Part shown: positions 35,800 to 48,881 of the stretch, piece after piece | Layout: every line of letters begins with the position of its first letter | How positions within the stretch are numbered: the first letter of the stretch is position 1 | Assembly (NCBI GenBank): GCA_964020155.1 | Contig: OZ026547.1 | Location: 4,215,595 to 4,279,594 of the forward strand | From: Chondrilla cf. caribensis | Taxonomy: Eukaryota > Porifera > Demospongiae > Chondrillida > Chondrillidae | DNA: 64,000 nt | Direction of reading: 5' to 3' | Notes under the pieces: model-generated | Databases searched by the model: none | Seen by the model: only the letters and a program-made list of their open reading frames with translations | What the model was told of the DNA's origin: nothing | Translations under genes and position numbers: made by a program

Positions 35800-37700
35800 T
35801 CAAGTGAAAAGGTATCTGAACTGCCTTGTGTATGTATTAAGAAAATTCCCAAAACATGACCGGGAAGGTGAATTTTGTCGAATTCCTTTTTATTAGCCTA
35901 AACAACTACTTATGAACTGAAGAATAGTTTCTGCGAGATTGGTGAAAAATATTCAATGCCTTGGTCCTTTTTGAGCTCGTTGCCTCACTAATGGCATCGA
36001 TCTGCCATGTTTTTTCTTCAGACAGCATTACATCATCTACCGTGAAGCATTCATTGTTTCCCACAAAACAGATTTGAAAGTGATTGCAGGATGTCTTCTT
36101 CTGTTGGTCAAAAATATAAACACTTCAATTAAATCTTGTATTGATCGTAGTCTGTGAGAGCTTTGGAAGTCAAGAATCAATCAAGTAAAATAGTAGTATC
36201 AATGACAATGACCCTCCACTTTTTAATAACTGTTTTGAACTAGTTATTATTGCACAATAAACAATTGAGAACGGATCATAATACGGAAAAACGGCAGTAA
36301 TACCTCAAAAGCCTGTTTCTACACTATGTTAAATCTAAAATGTAAAACTAGGTAAATCTTGAACGCCTGTTTCTACATAATAGCCATTCCTGTACTATGT
36401 CCAAAGATGATCGTAAATCTAGATCTAGAGGGTATGCAGAAGTAAAACACATATAATCATGGCCATACATCATTGCACCCTATTAGTAACAAATGGTGAA
36501 AAGCCGTTCAGGTACCTTTCCACTTGACACGTCACATGTATGCAGTGTGTTTGTTCATTTGGGTGTTTATGTACACGTGCAAGAATAATTATGTGTGTAC
36601 ATACATGCATGTGTGTGTATTGTGTGTGTGCATGTAATAAATCATGACAACACTCAGGTGTTTCTCAGATCACGTGATATCAAAAAAATGCTACAATGTT
36701 GTGATTCCTCTAGTATTTGGAACGTAATTGGGATTTTCTCTTGTCAGAAGTATTTCTGTAAGAGGAAGCATCTATTATGAGTTAGAAAATAAAATTTGAG
36801 AAAAGGAACTTGGGACACCAAACTTCAACTACCTCAAGTATTACTCATGTAGGCCTTCATCCAACATATGATATCTCCATGCATGGGAAATTGACCTGTG
36901 GTAGACACTAAACCATAGCTCATCATCAATGTATGAAGCACCCGTCCCACATCACATTGTGTTAATCCATGTTAAAATTAATGCTGTTCTTAGCTTCTCC
37001 GTCCATGAAAGGAGTCTATGTATTTTTTTTATACTCCATGGGCTAACTTAGGTATATTTGGAGAACCAAATCCTGCATAGCTAGTGTATATGTCCTCTAT
37101 GATTAGTACTTCACTCATCTCACCAAATTGGTTGATAATAATTTTTATCATAATATTAAAATATCAATATTTATCATGTGAAAAGATTTTGAGACCTGAG
37201 CAAGTTGGCAGAACAATTTCCTTTTCATTTGGGAGAAGATGCATATATAATTGAATATCACCATCCTTGCTCTGACATTTCCTCATTCCAGCCCTTCTCA
37301 GTGTACCCATCTCTACCATTCTATATGCCAACCATGACAATTGTGGTGATGCTCTAATTTTCATCATTCACAGGAATCGTTGTCTTGTTCTATACAATAG
37401 TAGACACTGCATATCAGTCTTGCTCCCTGTGTGAATCTTGGTGACAAACTAATTCTTCTTCTGCAGAATGTGTCCAGATGTCCTGATAGATGTAGTAAGC
37501 ACAAACAGCTGCTCTGACTCTCAGTTGGAAGGAACCCATTCCAATTTTGTCCTCAATTTTATAGTACTTCAAAAAATCGTCAACATTGTATTAATTCGTT
37601 AGAATATTCGATATTTGTGTCTGAAAGTTCCAGTTTGCTCCTGTCTACTACTAATGATGTTAAGTGAGGAAATGTTTGTTGTTCAATGGGTGACTACTGT
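35800..37700. other. No gene recognised
   Basis: Mostly AT-rich. A minus-strand frame at 37164-37367 (RASPQLSWLAYRMVEMGTLR...) has a protein-like composition but no recognised domain and no clear splice sites. A CACGTGATATC-like site lies at 36670. Nothing else is supportable. Confidence 0.3.
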
Positions 37701-37721
37701 GGTATATTCTCTGTGTATGCC

Positions 37722-37880
<159 letters not shown>

Positions 37881-37979
37881 TGTACATGTGTCTGTCTGTC
37901 TTTGTGTGTATATGTATGTATGTGCGTGCATGCATGCGTGTGCCAGTAGAAGTGTTGTGATGTGATATTTTATGCATGT

Positions 37980-39830
37980 GGGTATGTTTATTTTTTACAA
38001 GTGTTTGTATAATATGATATTTTATGCATAATATGGAGATGGGTATTTTTATACTTCTCTCCCTATACCTAAACCTTTATTCAATGCAACAGAGGAGCAG
38101 ATGAGACCAAGAGCTACTACAGTTGTGCCCCATCAGCTGTTGGTCATTGCATACCTTGTTGAAGGCACTGTCACTCTCTTCTGAGACAAGGCTGACTCTG
38201 GTGTGTAATGTGTTGGTGTCATCATCTGAAGTCTACATGTGTGCTCCATTCTCAGACTGGGCAGGTTTGACATGTATTCTTCATGTTTGTATTCCATTTT
38301 CTACTGTACCTTCATGTACGGTGTGCACATGAGTATGCATGTATCCCCAAATTGAAAACACATCCGGAATCTGTTAGCCAATATTGTTTTATTCTTGCCA
38401 TGCAACGTACAATAATATTCCTGCATGCGCAAATGCACAAACATGCACGCACACACACACACACTCAGCTTGTATCCTGGTATGGTGAATGATAGACTAT
38501 TTTTACTGTACTTTTTAATGTACATAGTCCAATACAACTTACTATTATGCAATTTAAATGTGTTTACTAATTTCCTGCCTTGTTCTCACGTGATTAATCC
38601 AAACAATTTAAGCTGTCTGGTCATCTGTACTGTATCACTGACCTGGTTTATTTACGCACTGGTTTCTCTTTGATCCTCCCCTCTACCAGGATATAAGCAT
38701 GAATGTATTACCTTGCTGGCCATACCCAATTTTATTATACAAACTGTTTTCAATTGGTTCTTACTTAGCTCCACCCAACTCTATTGAACCACACCCACTT
38801 CTTCTTGTAATCTTCCAACTCCACACCCATATCTTTTGGACATCACCAAACCCTGCTGATTACCTTACCAATCATTTTCCTCTACAACCTATGAAGACTC
38901 ATTTCTACAAACGTAGGACTGAAAAGAGTATTTGAGGAGATTTCTGGGGATGTGTATCATTGTATTATTGTAACTAAGGATGGGTCAGAGGCTGATGTGT
39001 GTCATTCACTAATGTGTTCCGCTACATTAGACCTGGTGAGGGGACCTGTTGAAGAGACTTGGTGAGGGGACCTGGTGAACAGATCTGGCAAATAGACCTA
39101 CCTGACCTATCGTTAGAGTTTGGTATTCCTGTGGATCTGAAGATTGCAGTGAGTGTCATCTTCACCAAAGAGGTCAGTTACCTATGTACCTATGGGTGTT
39201 AGTAATTGAGTGTGGTCCCTGCATACTAGTTAACATATGAGCTATACAGTTCAAATACTCTGTTAAACTATTATAACATGATTCCATCCATATGTGTACA
39301 TGTATAAATGTGTGTGTTGCCTACAGAATGCTACACCTGCTTGTCAGTGCACCTCCATCCAGTATTCCTTGCTAACCATCTCACCACGGGGCAGACACTG
39401 TGTGCAGGTGCTGATCTGAATCACTGTCAAAGGGAGAACGAGGACCTTTGTAGGAAAGCTCCACATTACTGCCTTTGGTCATGCAATGGAGGAGAGATTA
39501 CACCCAATTCATTACAACTATACTCCAAGACATGAATATGATCTATTGTTGTAATTATTATTGATCTCATGACATGATAAACTTTTGTATGAGATTCTAC
39601 TTTTGGTATCATTTGAAATCCCTGTTAAATTTATTCTTCATTGTTAAATTTACTCTTACTTGATTGGTGGTAATGGAAATTGATATTTTACAACCATGAC
39701 TTCAATTGAATTTTGGTCTTGTATATGAAATGAATTTAACCTTTCAATTCAAGAATCGATGATAATTATAATATATTCCATACAGTGATCCATAGATATT
39801 GAATATACGTTTGGGTATGTAAGTTGCTCG
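37980..39830. other. No recognised gene; scattered repeat
   Basis: A plus-strand frame at 39308-39535 has a Cys-containing translation (CAGADLNHCQRENEDLC...) and an LEFGIPVDLKIAVSVIFTKE-like stretch lies in the preceding 100 bp. I recognise neither. 38597-38695 belongs to the repeat family listed separately. Confidence 0.25.
38597..38695 (+). repeat. Interspersed repeat, second copy
   Basis: GTCTGGTCATCTGTACTGTATC ... CTCTTTGATCCTCCCCTC matches the arms at 58990-59080 and, inverted, 15785-15900. Confidence 0.7.
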
Positions 39831-40480
39831 TTTGGCGCCCATTTTAATCACGTGATCAGTATGGAACAGCGCATGCGCAATACTATACTGTAGTTCGGTT
39901 TGTGGAAGAACTTATAACTCCACCCCCTGTGAAACGCTCCTGCAATTTCATTGGTTCAACTTTTTTGACTCCACCCCCACCGCGTGCTTAGGTCCGTTTA
40001 TTCCGTTTTTTGCGTCTGTTCCTTCACTGGTCTTTGAAACGGTGAGTTGTTCCGTTTTTGTCGTTTTGTGAAGTTTGAACACAAATTTAGTTAGCTACTC
40101 TTATCATTTTCTTCCGCATAGAAACCCGTTTTAGCGCTATATTCAGCTATATTTGTGTTCTGTATATTAATTTCGGTGGATCGACGGCAATCATCATTAA
40201 CCTGCTATTGTGGTCAATACCCCTTTTACGCCAGCGACTGTTCGTTTGTTATCAAGAAACAATTGAACCGGTAAGCGTTTTTTTCTTAACAATTTATTCT
40301 TTTGTGTATGGATCCAAGGTAAACATTTCTTATATGTAGCGCTACTTTGATATGTTGCTGTTTTAGTCAATTTTCGTAGATTTTGGATAGCTTCCGAGTT
40401 CAGGGACTAAGCGCGCGTGTAAGCTCCTCATTATGGGACCGGATGTGTCAGTTCGCAAGATCTGCGATCAAGTTAAGTTG
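39830..40480 (+). promoter_or_regulatory. CpG-bearing promoter-like region with splice donors
   Basis: CpG and G+C rise clearly against the background (GCGCATGCGCAA, CACCGCGTGC, TAAGCGCGCGTG). A CCAAT-like ATTGGTT lies at 39950. Good donors follow on the plus strand at 40042 (AAACG/GTGAGT) and 40271 (GAACCG/GTAAGC). A short open start MGPDVSVRKICDQ begins at 40433. It looks like the 5' end of a broadly expressed gene, possibly with noncoding first exons, but no downstream coding exon was found before the next duplication. Confidence 0.35.
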
Positions 40481-40854
40481 ATTATCTACACGCTAGTATT
40501 TTACCTTGTTACCAGTTATTGTATTTAGCCACTTATTTTTGGGGACTCAATCCTACTCTTTGACGATAAATCAAGACTGCTCACTTGCCTACTGTTGTTT
40601 TCTGCTGTTGTGCTCCTTTGATCTGAAGCATGTGTTGAAGTCCTTATTTAGCTTACTTTGAGTGGGAAAATCTGGGAAGGGAATTAGATTGTGACTGGAG
40701 AATCTTGTAGGTGTTTTTATAGTTTTCTTTAATGTTTTGATCCAAGTGAACTTCCCTATCTGTTGTCTCATCTACCCTGTGCAATAGACCTCACTGTACA
40801 GTTGATCATTGCTTTGGGTTGGGCGAAGTACTACCCTCATCCATCATACTATTA

Positions 40855-40915
40855 AAATGCTTGCTCCGTTGTTATGTATCACACATCTAAATGGGCCTGT
40901 TGATCTTTTTAAAGC
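40855..40915 (+). repeat. Degenerate copy of the CpG-patch end
   Basis: AAAATGCTTGCTCCGTTGTTATG... matches 26665-26727 and 43510-43572, with CpG positions changed to TpG. Confidence 0.65.
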
Positions 40916-41482
40916 AATCAATGAATTCCCAGCATTTAGTCAATATGGAATTAGCTTCAAGTACGTTCTTAACAGTTGACATCCTACAATGGTTTTCCTA
41001 TGTGACACACTCTTCTAAGACCATCAAGTGCTGACATCCAATAACTTGACCTTGCATGATGTTATTTTTTAGATTTTTGGCATCTTCAGACATTGATGTC
41101 ACTGTATGATTCCATGGTAGTAGTGGGAAATGTAGGTCTTATCTTCCTATTATAATATTGTCAGAAGTCTGCATTCTTTGCCACCCATACATTGCATTCA
41201 ATCTTTAGTTCCTCTTATATATTCTTTGAAAGCAATCAATGAATTTCCAACACAGTTTCAATATAGAAAGTGCTTTGAGTACATACCTAACAATTGACAT
41301 TCTGCAGTGTTCCTACCTTCTTCAACATGACAGTGATCTTCATTGCAGACCCACTTACAATGCAATTAGTGCAGTTGATGAATGTCATTTGACTGCAAAT
41401 TGTCCGACTTACCTATGTAACAGATGGCATACTACAGTGGTTCTGATCTAAGCATTCTTTCAATATGTCAGTGACCTGAACC
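40916..41482. other. No gene recognised
   Basis: Contains two related short stretches (AAAGCAATCAATGAATT... at 40912 and 41230, followed by similar text), an internal partial duplication. No coding evidence. Confidence 0.3.
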
Positions 41483-41671
41483 ACATAATTTTAATCTCCT
41501 CCTATGTATTTCATACCATGTATGCAGGCAGTACCGCATAATATGATAAGTGCTAGTGTACCTTCTATAATTCTCCTTGAAGAAAGTAGGAAGTGCATGA
41601 TCATTTAATATTGATTGCATCCAATAATGATGACGTATTGTTTTGGGATGTAACTTACATTTGATCAAGTC

Positions 41672-41679
41672 TATAAAAA
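41672..41679 (+). promoter_or_regulatory. TATA box for galectin-like gene copy 2
   Basis: CTATAAAAAGCC, identical to copy 1 and with the same distance to exon 1. Confidence 0.6.
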
Positions 41680-41739
41680 GCCGTTGTCACTGGACTGCAA
41701 GCAGTTACAGAGAAATTTGCTGTCAAAGTGAGCCATATC

Positions 41740-41874
41740 ATGACCATGGTGCTAATGGTATATTGGATGCATTGTGATATAATGTGTCTATTCTTCTCTC
41801 TAGTCACACCGTCTGTACTAACTACCGAGGTCATTTTGAAGTACAGAAGCTCCTTACTGAATTATAATTTGAAA
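41740..41874 (+). other. Exon 1 of galectin-like gene copy 2
   Basis: Same 45-codon frame and phase-0 GTGAGT donor as 24894-25028, with single changes such as Leu to Met in MTMVLMVYW. In copy 2 the exon-1 frame carried into exon 2 stays open longer (to about 42616), because the copy 1 stop TAA is CAA here. Confidence 0.55.
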
Positions 41875-42446
41875 GTGAGTAATATATGTATTTTATTTAT
41901 GACTTACGTACATTGAATTGATCTTACAGACTGTCTTCATTGTCTCCATTGGTTAGTATATTCTGAACAATGTTCTCCCACGCCAAACGTTCATGATGTC
42001 AAAAACAAACTTTTGTTCAGTATTCAGTATAAATGTCAAAACCACTGGATGTGGAAGTGCCCTGCTACGACTAGGAACAATGTTACTGCTTCTAGTTAGT
42101 TAGTTAGTTAGTTAGATTGATTACCTTCAATCTATCTAAATAATTTACTATAGCTGTGTGCAGTTGGCACAATTAAGTAATTTGATATTTCACAGCAATA
42201 AGTTCCCCGAATTGGTCTTACATCTCAATGAAAACATCCCTTTGCTTCAGATCACAATAACAATATCTTACCATATTTCTGCTTAGCTAATAATATCATC
42301 TGATATAATATTCTCTGCAAAGTCTGCAATGCACCCTAGTATATAGGGATATCGAAATGGACAGCCACAATGATGTCCATTTGTAACAGGCATTCAATTG
42401 TAATTACTTGTGTTTCCTTCCCCGTTACAGTTTGGAGAGCTTAACT

Positions 42447-42944
42447 ATGCCATCCTTCATGATGTTGGGATTCCTGATTGTTGCCTTTGCTGCAGCAGCC
42501 ACTATGTGTACCAAGGTGTATGCGATAGACCTTTGGCAATTCGATGTGGGAAATGCTGTCGTGGGCACCTACACTGTTCCAAGTTCTTCTCGCACGAATA
42601 TAAATCTGCAGGATGACACTGGACGCGTTGTTCTTCACGTTGACTACCGCAGAGATTGGACTTACCAAGGCAAGAGATGGCAAAACACTATTCTTGTCAT
42701 CACCGGTAACGCGGATGGAACCTGGAATTGGGGGAATGCAAAGACAATTAAAAATAAGAACTACGTAACTGGAACTGACATAACTTTTAAACTTGTAGCA
42801 AAAGAGAATGCCTTTGAAATTATAGTTAACCATGAGTCAATTACATCCATTGGTTATATTGTTCCTGTGAACACTATGTCAAGAGCATATATGGAGACCG
42901 AAGCTGACGATTGTGAGCTCAAATCACTTGGAGTCGAGGTATAA
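42447..42944 (+). CDS. Secreted galectin-like lectin, copy 2
   Basis: 165 residues with the same signal peptide and domain as the 25613 gene. By hand I find five base differences across the 498 bases, three of them changing residues (Gly57Asp, Val138Ile, Ile165Val), none at the lectin-motif positions. The frame is intact with acceptor CCCCGTTACAG. The near identity contrasts with stronger divergence of the flanking collagen gene, which suggests purifying selection or recent gene conversion here. Confidence 0.75.
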   Translation: MPSFMMLGFLIVAFAAAATMCTKVYAIDLWQFDVGNAVVGTYTVPSSSRTNINLQDDTGRVVLHVDYRRDWTYQGKRWQNTILVITGNADGTWNWGNAKTIKNKNYVTGTDITFKLVAKENAFEIIVNHESITSIGYIVPVNTMSRAYMETEADDCELKSLGVEV

Positions 42945-43221
42945 GCAAATGAATTTCCAGATAATCAACTCAATTTCAGAATTAACAATTATAATGGTCA
43001 TTATTTTTATCAAACATTTATCTTAAGGTTCCCTTTAGCTGGTGGGAATTATTGAACTCTATTACTCACTTATATTGAACTTATTCATATCTTATTATAT
43101 TCTACTAATTGAATTTGCTTTAAAAATGACAAAATGCATGCATTATCAGGGCCCTTTCATGACTTGATGAAGGTAGCGCATAGTTCGATAATAGAGCTAT
43201 TATAGTCAAAGACGGTTTCGG

Positions 43222-43585
43222 GTAGATAGAAGCTTCCTCGGCCGAGATATACAGGATTGTCCGCTCAGTGAACGAACGACTCCCTCGTTTTAATCTCACC
43301 GAGTTAGTTCGTTCGTTTTCTCGAGACGATCATTCTATTACTAGGCATCAGTTCAGTACTATAGCTAAAGTCAGCGAAAGTTTTGAGTCGATAGAAGCTT
43401 CCTCGGCTGAGATATATGGGATTTTTTGCACCCTATTTTTTTTGCCGCCAATTGGCGTCATTGGCGGTTTAGGGTACTGACACCAATTGGCGTCACTGGC
43501 GTATAATCGGTTAAAATGTTTGCTCTGTCGTTATGTATCGGGCATCTAAATGGGCCCATCGATCGTTTAAACATAGTTCAGTACT
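43222..43585 (+). other. CpG-bearing patch, copy 2
   Basis: Counterpart of 26380-26730. It has an extra duplication around CCAATTGGCGTCA, so two such words flank GGCGGTTTAGGGTACTGACA. The GATAGAAGCTTCCTCGG direct repeats are kept. Confidence 0.5.
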
Positions 43586-44236
43586 ATATACACCACACAG
43601 GCACTAAAACTAGCCATTGACCAACTGTGAGAAGATCGATTGTGCAGGTTGGTGCTACCCAAGAAAAGGGAATCATCACGTTTCTTTGAGTAAGGTCATG
43701 CAGTGAAGGTGTGGGTTATCAATGACATGACATGACCAGATTCCTTACTCATGTATTTTCCTGGAACAATAATATCTATTTAAGGATTCCGCCTCTTTGA
43801 TCATTTGGTGGTTTGAATGTCACCTTTATCGTCTACTACAGTTTGAGTGAGCAGTAGTGATTACATCATCCCTAGAATTTACACTTGAATCATTTTTTCT
43901 CGAGTACGTAGTGGCTTGATGCACTGTAAATTTTGAGACATTATTCATATACTTGTTTTATGTAGCAGTTGTACTGGGATGCACCATCAGATCACCCATT
44001 ACATTGATGGATTCCATCCTTTAAGAAGGACTTGCTTAGATGCTTGAACATTACTCATATTTGAGATCCAAGGTGAATATTCTTGGAAATGACTGCGGTC
44101 TTGTCTATGATTGCATGTAGATTTTGGAAACAAAAGTGCTCAATTTTGTTTTGAAGTGGCTGTGATTATGATTGGTTTAAATACCTAAATATATAATTGT
44201 ATTGCCCACTTTAGGTAGATCAGCAAAGTTACTGTA

Positions 44237-44720
44237 AACATGTTCTGAAATATGTAGTTAAATTCTGTTTTAGCAGTCCTCAACTATTTACTATTTCACT
44301 GGAATTTTATGTAAACTGTTTTGAAAATTAACAGTAAACACACAACTCTTGGGTATGCATAAACCCAAATTTGGGGAGTTAACAAAAACCCAAATTTGGG
44401 CTATTGCCACAGACACAAACATTTATGCAAGATCAGAAGATTCTCTGGGATTATGTGGGACCCAAGCTTACTTTGTTCATAAACAGGTAGTTATTCAGAT
44501 AGCTAGCAACTGGAATTCATTCAAAACATGCCTAAACATAATTGTCACCTCCCAAAGTTTCTGCTGTTTCAAGGGATTGTTTGGATTAATGTCCTGAGAA
44601 TTGACAGGTTTCAACAGTAAACAGTTATGTTTACTGTTAAAACCTGATAAATGTGATGAAACAGCTGAATAGTCAGGTTGAGGCTTAATCAGAATTTAAC
44701 CATGTAGTTCAGAACATGTT
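44237..44720. mobile_element. Non-autonomous inverted-repeat element, 484 bp, absent from copy 1
   Basis: Compared with 27370-27395, this segment is a clean insertion. The site ACTGTAACATAAG is split, with TGTA on both sides (44233-44236 and 44721-44724) as a likely 4-bp target duplication. Ends are AACATGTTCTGAA and its exact inverse TTCAGAACATGTT. The similarity of arms extends to TTAAATTCTG, and a second inner pair is AACAGTAAAC. No transposase. Internally CCCAAATTTGGG occurs twice. Superfamily not assigned. Confidence 0.85.
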
Positions 44721-45172
44721 TGTAACATAAGACTAAGAAGAGACTCTGAGCTGATGACCTTGCTGACGTTTGTCAAATCATTTGGAGACCAGCTAACTTC
44801 TGAATCAACACCTGCTGGATCACTCTAAAGCTAAGTTACCAATTCACAGCATTCTGTAATACGCCACTACAGGAGAGATGGTACCTCGTTACCATGCCCA
44901 TGTAGGACACAAATGCTTGAATGCAAATGGTGAAATGTACTATGCCACTGGACACTGTGCTCTACTCAGTTCTCCCTTTTCTCCTCAAAGTGAAGGCAGA
45001 TTATATTAATATTCTGGAAATATATTGATGTCACCACTGCCTACATTGGTATTATACCCCTGATTTATCTGAATAATTTGTCTAGCTCTGAATTTATATG
45101 ATGGACACATGACAGACTGAGAGCTGCAACTCTTTGTTCACTTATTGTTTTGATGGCATCCTCTATCACCAT

Positions 45173-45406
45173 TTATTCTCCCTGATTTGAGCGGGAAGCT
45201 CCCCACCTGTTAATCCACCTATCCTGTGAATAACATTCCCAGCAGTTGACCATGGCTTTGGGTTGGGTGTAGTACCACCCACACCCTTCATGCTGGTGAA
45301 ATTCTCCCCCTTTACATGCATTAAAACTGGCCCGCCATTTGTCTGTGGAGATGGATTGTACAGTTTTTAGGTAGCCAAGATTATGGGTATTCTCATTCTT
45401 GTTCAA
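45173..45406 (-). other. Unrecognised 77-codon frame, copy 2
   Basis: Same protein as 27838-28071. No known domain. Confidence 0.2.
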
Positions 45407-47117
45407 TGGGGATTTGCTCTCTCATGGAGGATGTAGTGTGTCTACAGTGAGAGGACTGAATTTCCATGTCTACACCATTATACGTCGCTGTTGAGCAAAC
45501 ATTAGTTGAGATTACATTCTACATGTAATATTTGCATTGTGTGCACTGTGTGCAGTTTGAGCAATTCAGTGGAACTCACCTAATGCAAATCCAAAATGTT
45601 TCATGTGAATTTCATAAGACAACAGTTCGATTTCAATGGGATGAAAAATGACATTTTTGTTATGGAAGACATTTTAGTAATAAATGTGTGGAGTGAGTTC
45701 CACTGCATTTGTACACTGATTGCAAATATTCCCTGTTTGTATGCAGTGTACATGTACGCTGTACTAACACCAAGCACATTCCACTTGTACATGAATCTAT
45801 TAGTCTTGTTCTGTGTACACAGAGGTTTGTGATGACAATTTGGAGAATTGGGGGCAAGCTCTCAGCATACTCGCCCTTATTTGCAAATAACTGAATCAGC
45901 ATTATGTGCTAACAGGTATGTGGGACATTCATTATTGATTTTATATTGAATCTTATACAAAGTCTTCTGTTTAAATAGTCCATGGAAAATTCTATACTCA
46001 GACAACTGTATGGAACTGACCTTTGCCCTGCATGGTTTTGTGCCAGGTGAGCCACGTCCCTTCAATTAGAGACTCACTTCTCACTCAAACTCTGCACATA
46101 CATAAGCACACACAGAGAATAATTAAACATTTGTTTAATTTCATGGATGATAAACTTTTTATGGAAATTATTTAAATTATTAGTATTTTTTCCAGATATC
46201 TATTAGCTAATGACAACTTCTGCTGGATCCAGTGGTGTCTTTCCTCCTGTGTACCCCGCCCCCATGTCTCCATGATGCTGTCCTGTCCCGCCCACCTACC
46301 TCATCCTGCCCACTTGCTACCCTAACCTGATGTGACCTGTAAGTCTGGTCCTTTCTGAGCAGCATCACAACAGTCAAGGTAAGGGCATGTGGACCTCACC
46401 TTTTTTATTTTTAATTTCTGTGATGTTTGTTACATGGTTTTCCTTTTGATTTCTTTTAATTTCACAGAGAAGCATTAAAATTTTAATTTGAGTAACCTGT
46501 GGTTAGAATTGTTCCCTTGCTTTCAGCGGAGGGTTGGTACACCGGTATCAACTAGGTAAGGTCGTCACACTCGCCATCGATGATCAGCAAGGAGGGGCAA
46601 GAAGATGAAAGTTCTTGCTATCCCCTAGGCCTCCCCCAAAATCCCCTAGTGGGGATTTGTAAAAATTATTCAAATCAGCTCCTCCTTTTCACCAGTAATA
46701 AGGTGGGTATGTGATTTCTACTTCACACAGGATGTGGGCCAATGGCCTTTTTTATTTTTGTATTTAAGTTGCAGGCCACTGGGCTAAAATTTAAAAAGGG
46801 TTGTGGTGGCCCTGTGCCCTGTGACATGTTGCAGTGAACCACTTGGTCGTATAAAGTAGTATGTTGTGGGCCACTTGGCCAGGGGTGGGGTGGGATGGTG
46901 GGTTCGTTATGTCTGCATACAGCATGCACGCATACAGGTATATGCTCCTGGTCATGTTCTAGGTAATGATAGCAGGAGGATATATAGTTCTGGTAATGTC
47001 TGTCTCCTTTGAAAGCTCATGCTATGCACACACCACACATCCTCACTATGCAACATACTGTTTGGGCTGCATGGTTTGCATGATGCATGAACATACGAGG
47101 CCTATAACATGCTTTGT

Positions 47118-47124
<7 letters not shown>

Positions 47125-47184
<60 letters not shown>

Positions 47185-47195
47185 GTGTGTGTATG
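47125..47195 (+). repeat. TG microsatellite
   Basis: Counterpart of 29740-29840 with a different length and a single TTG interruption. Confidence 0.92.
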
Positions 47196-47768
47196 TACAT
47201 ATGTGTATGATAATTTAATAATTTGAGGACTGTTGAAATAGAATTTCATATCATTTATATAAATGTGGCATTGGCAGCGAAAATATATCTTCGATCTAAA
47301 TTGACCATTATGTTGCTATATTGAAAAACGGATGTATCATAGTCATTTTGGACTATTTCCGTTTCTTCCCTGTGATAGGCCATATGTCAGAAGCTTTCGG
47401 ATATTGCAGATCAGAATTAGCCATTTTGCGAAAGGAAGTATTCTTACATATTTTCTCATAAATTACTCCCGTTACCAATATTACCAGTTTGAACCTGTTA
47501 CTGAACAGCTGTTCTAAACATGAACATAGCCCATAGTTAATGACATCAACTCTATATTCAAGAGATAAAAAGGGAGGCTTCATGCGTACTAATTTTCTAT
47601 TGTGTATGGCTAACTAACTGAACTGAATTTGACATTCATATTACTAAATACTTAGTCTAATTGACAATTAAAAAATTGGCATCAAAATTATCACAAATTG
47701 TTTATTTGGCATTTCCCACGTGCATGAAGTTGACACTGTCCATTGGGACACATTTTTGCCGTGCATGT

Positions 47769-47773
<5 letters not shown>

Positions 47774-47814
<41 letters not shown>
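47774..47814 (+). repeat. TA microsatellite
   Basis: Counterpart of 30418-30488, pure TA. Confidence 0.92.
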
Positions 47815-47816
<2 letters not shown>

Positions 47817-48881
47817 GAGCATGTTTTCAGCTACTTCATAGTATTTCTTCAACCCAAGTGAAATAGGGTAATAATGTGGTTATTATTCAGTTTTGCCTGC
47901 AATATTGCTGCAATGCTGCAATGCAATACAGTTATCCAACAAATGCATGCATACAGTGTGGCAACAATTGCAATCCATAAAGTGTGACATTAGTAGCTTC
48001 CTCATGCATTTGGTTGTATTTGTGCAGTAGTCTTCATGAAAGGCTCAGTTGATGACAGACTTAATTGCTAAACATAACATCGCCGAAGCTGATCAGGCAT
48101 CCCTTTCTCCTCACCAAACCTGGATAAAACTTTCAATGTCATTCGGTGGTCCCCAGTGTATGGATCACAATTTTTACCCCTCGACAATCACACTCACCTC
48201 AATTGCTGTTGTGCACACAAGTATCCTGTGTCTACTAGTGTACGTCTTTTTATTTCATGCTTTTCTCTATTTCCTCATTTCTACAGTGACAATGATATTC
48301 GTATACATGTCCTTGACCAAAATCATTCGAATCAAGTAATTCTAATAGTGATGTCCTGCATCATCTTTGTAGTAATTGGACCCACTACCAATAGATCAGC
48401 CTCATATGTGAATCTGTTGTTACTTTCTATTTTATAGTGAAATGTCGTACAGCCTAAACATGTCCAGTTGCAGTGAATTATAAATAACAGGAATCTAATT
48501 ATAAATGACTATAATGACAGAACTAGTTCATAAAATTGTACACACACATGCACGTACACACACAAGCACACATAGATAAAACTCTGAAACGTCTGAAGCA
48601 ATTATACTTTAACTTGCATGCAGTGTCCTCCTGTAGTACTTAATAGAGTATCCAAAATAATCACAATAATTATGTAATACTGCACTTGCTTTCACTAATT
48701 CTTTAACAGATTACAGCAATTATGCACTATAGTAGTAGATAACAAATTTTTTGGTCATTCTCTTTATGTTTATATTATGATGTTTGTAACTTTTTTGTTA
48801 TTCCTGAATTCATCTTCATGTTCCGTTCTCTCCTGTTTCCTGCAAACTTGTAGTAGGAGTTGGTGAACTTGAAGCAGGTGC

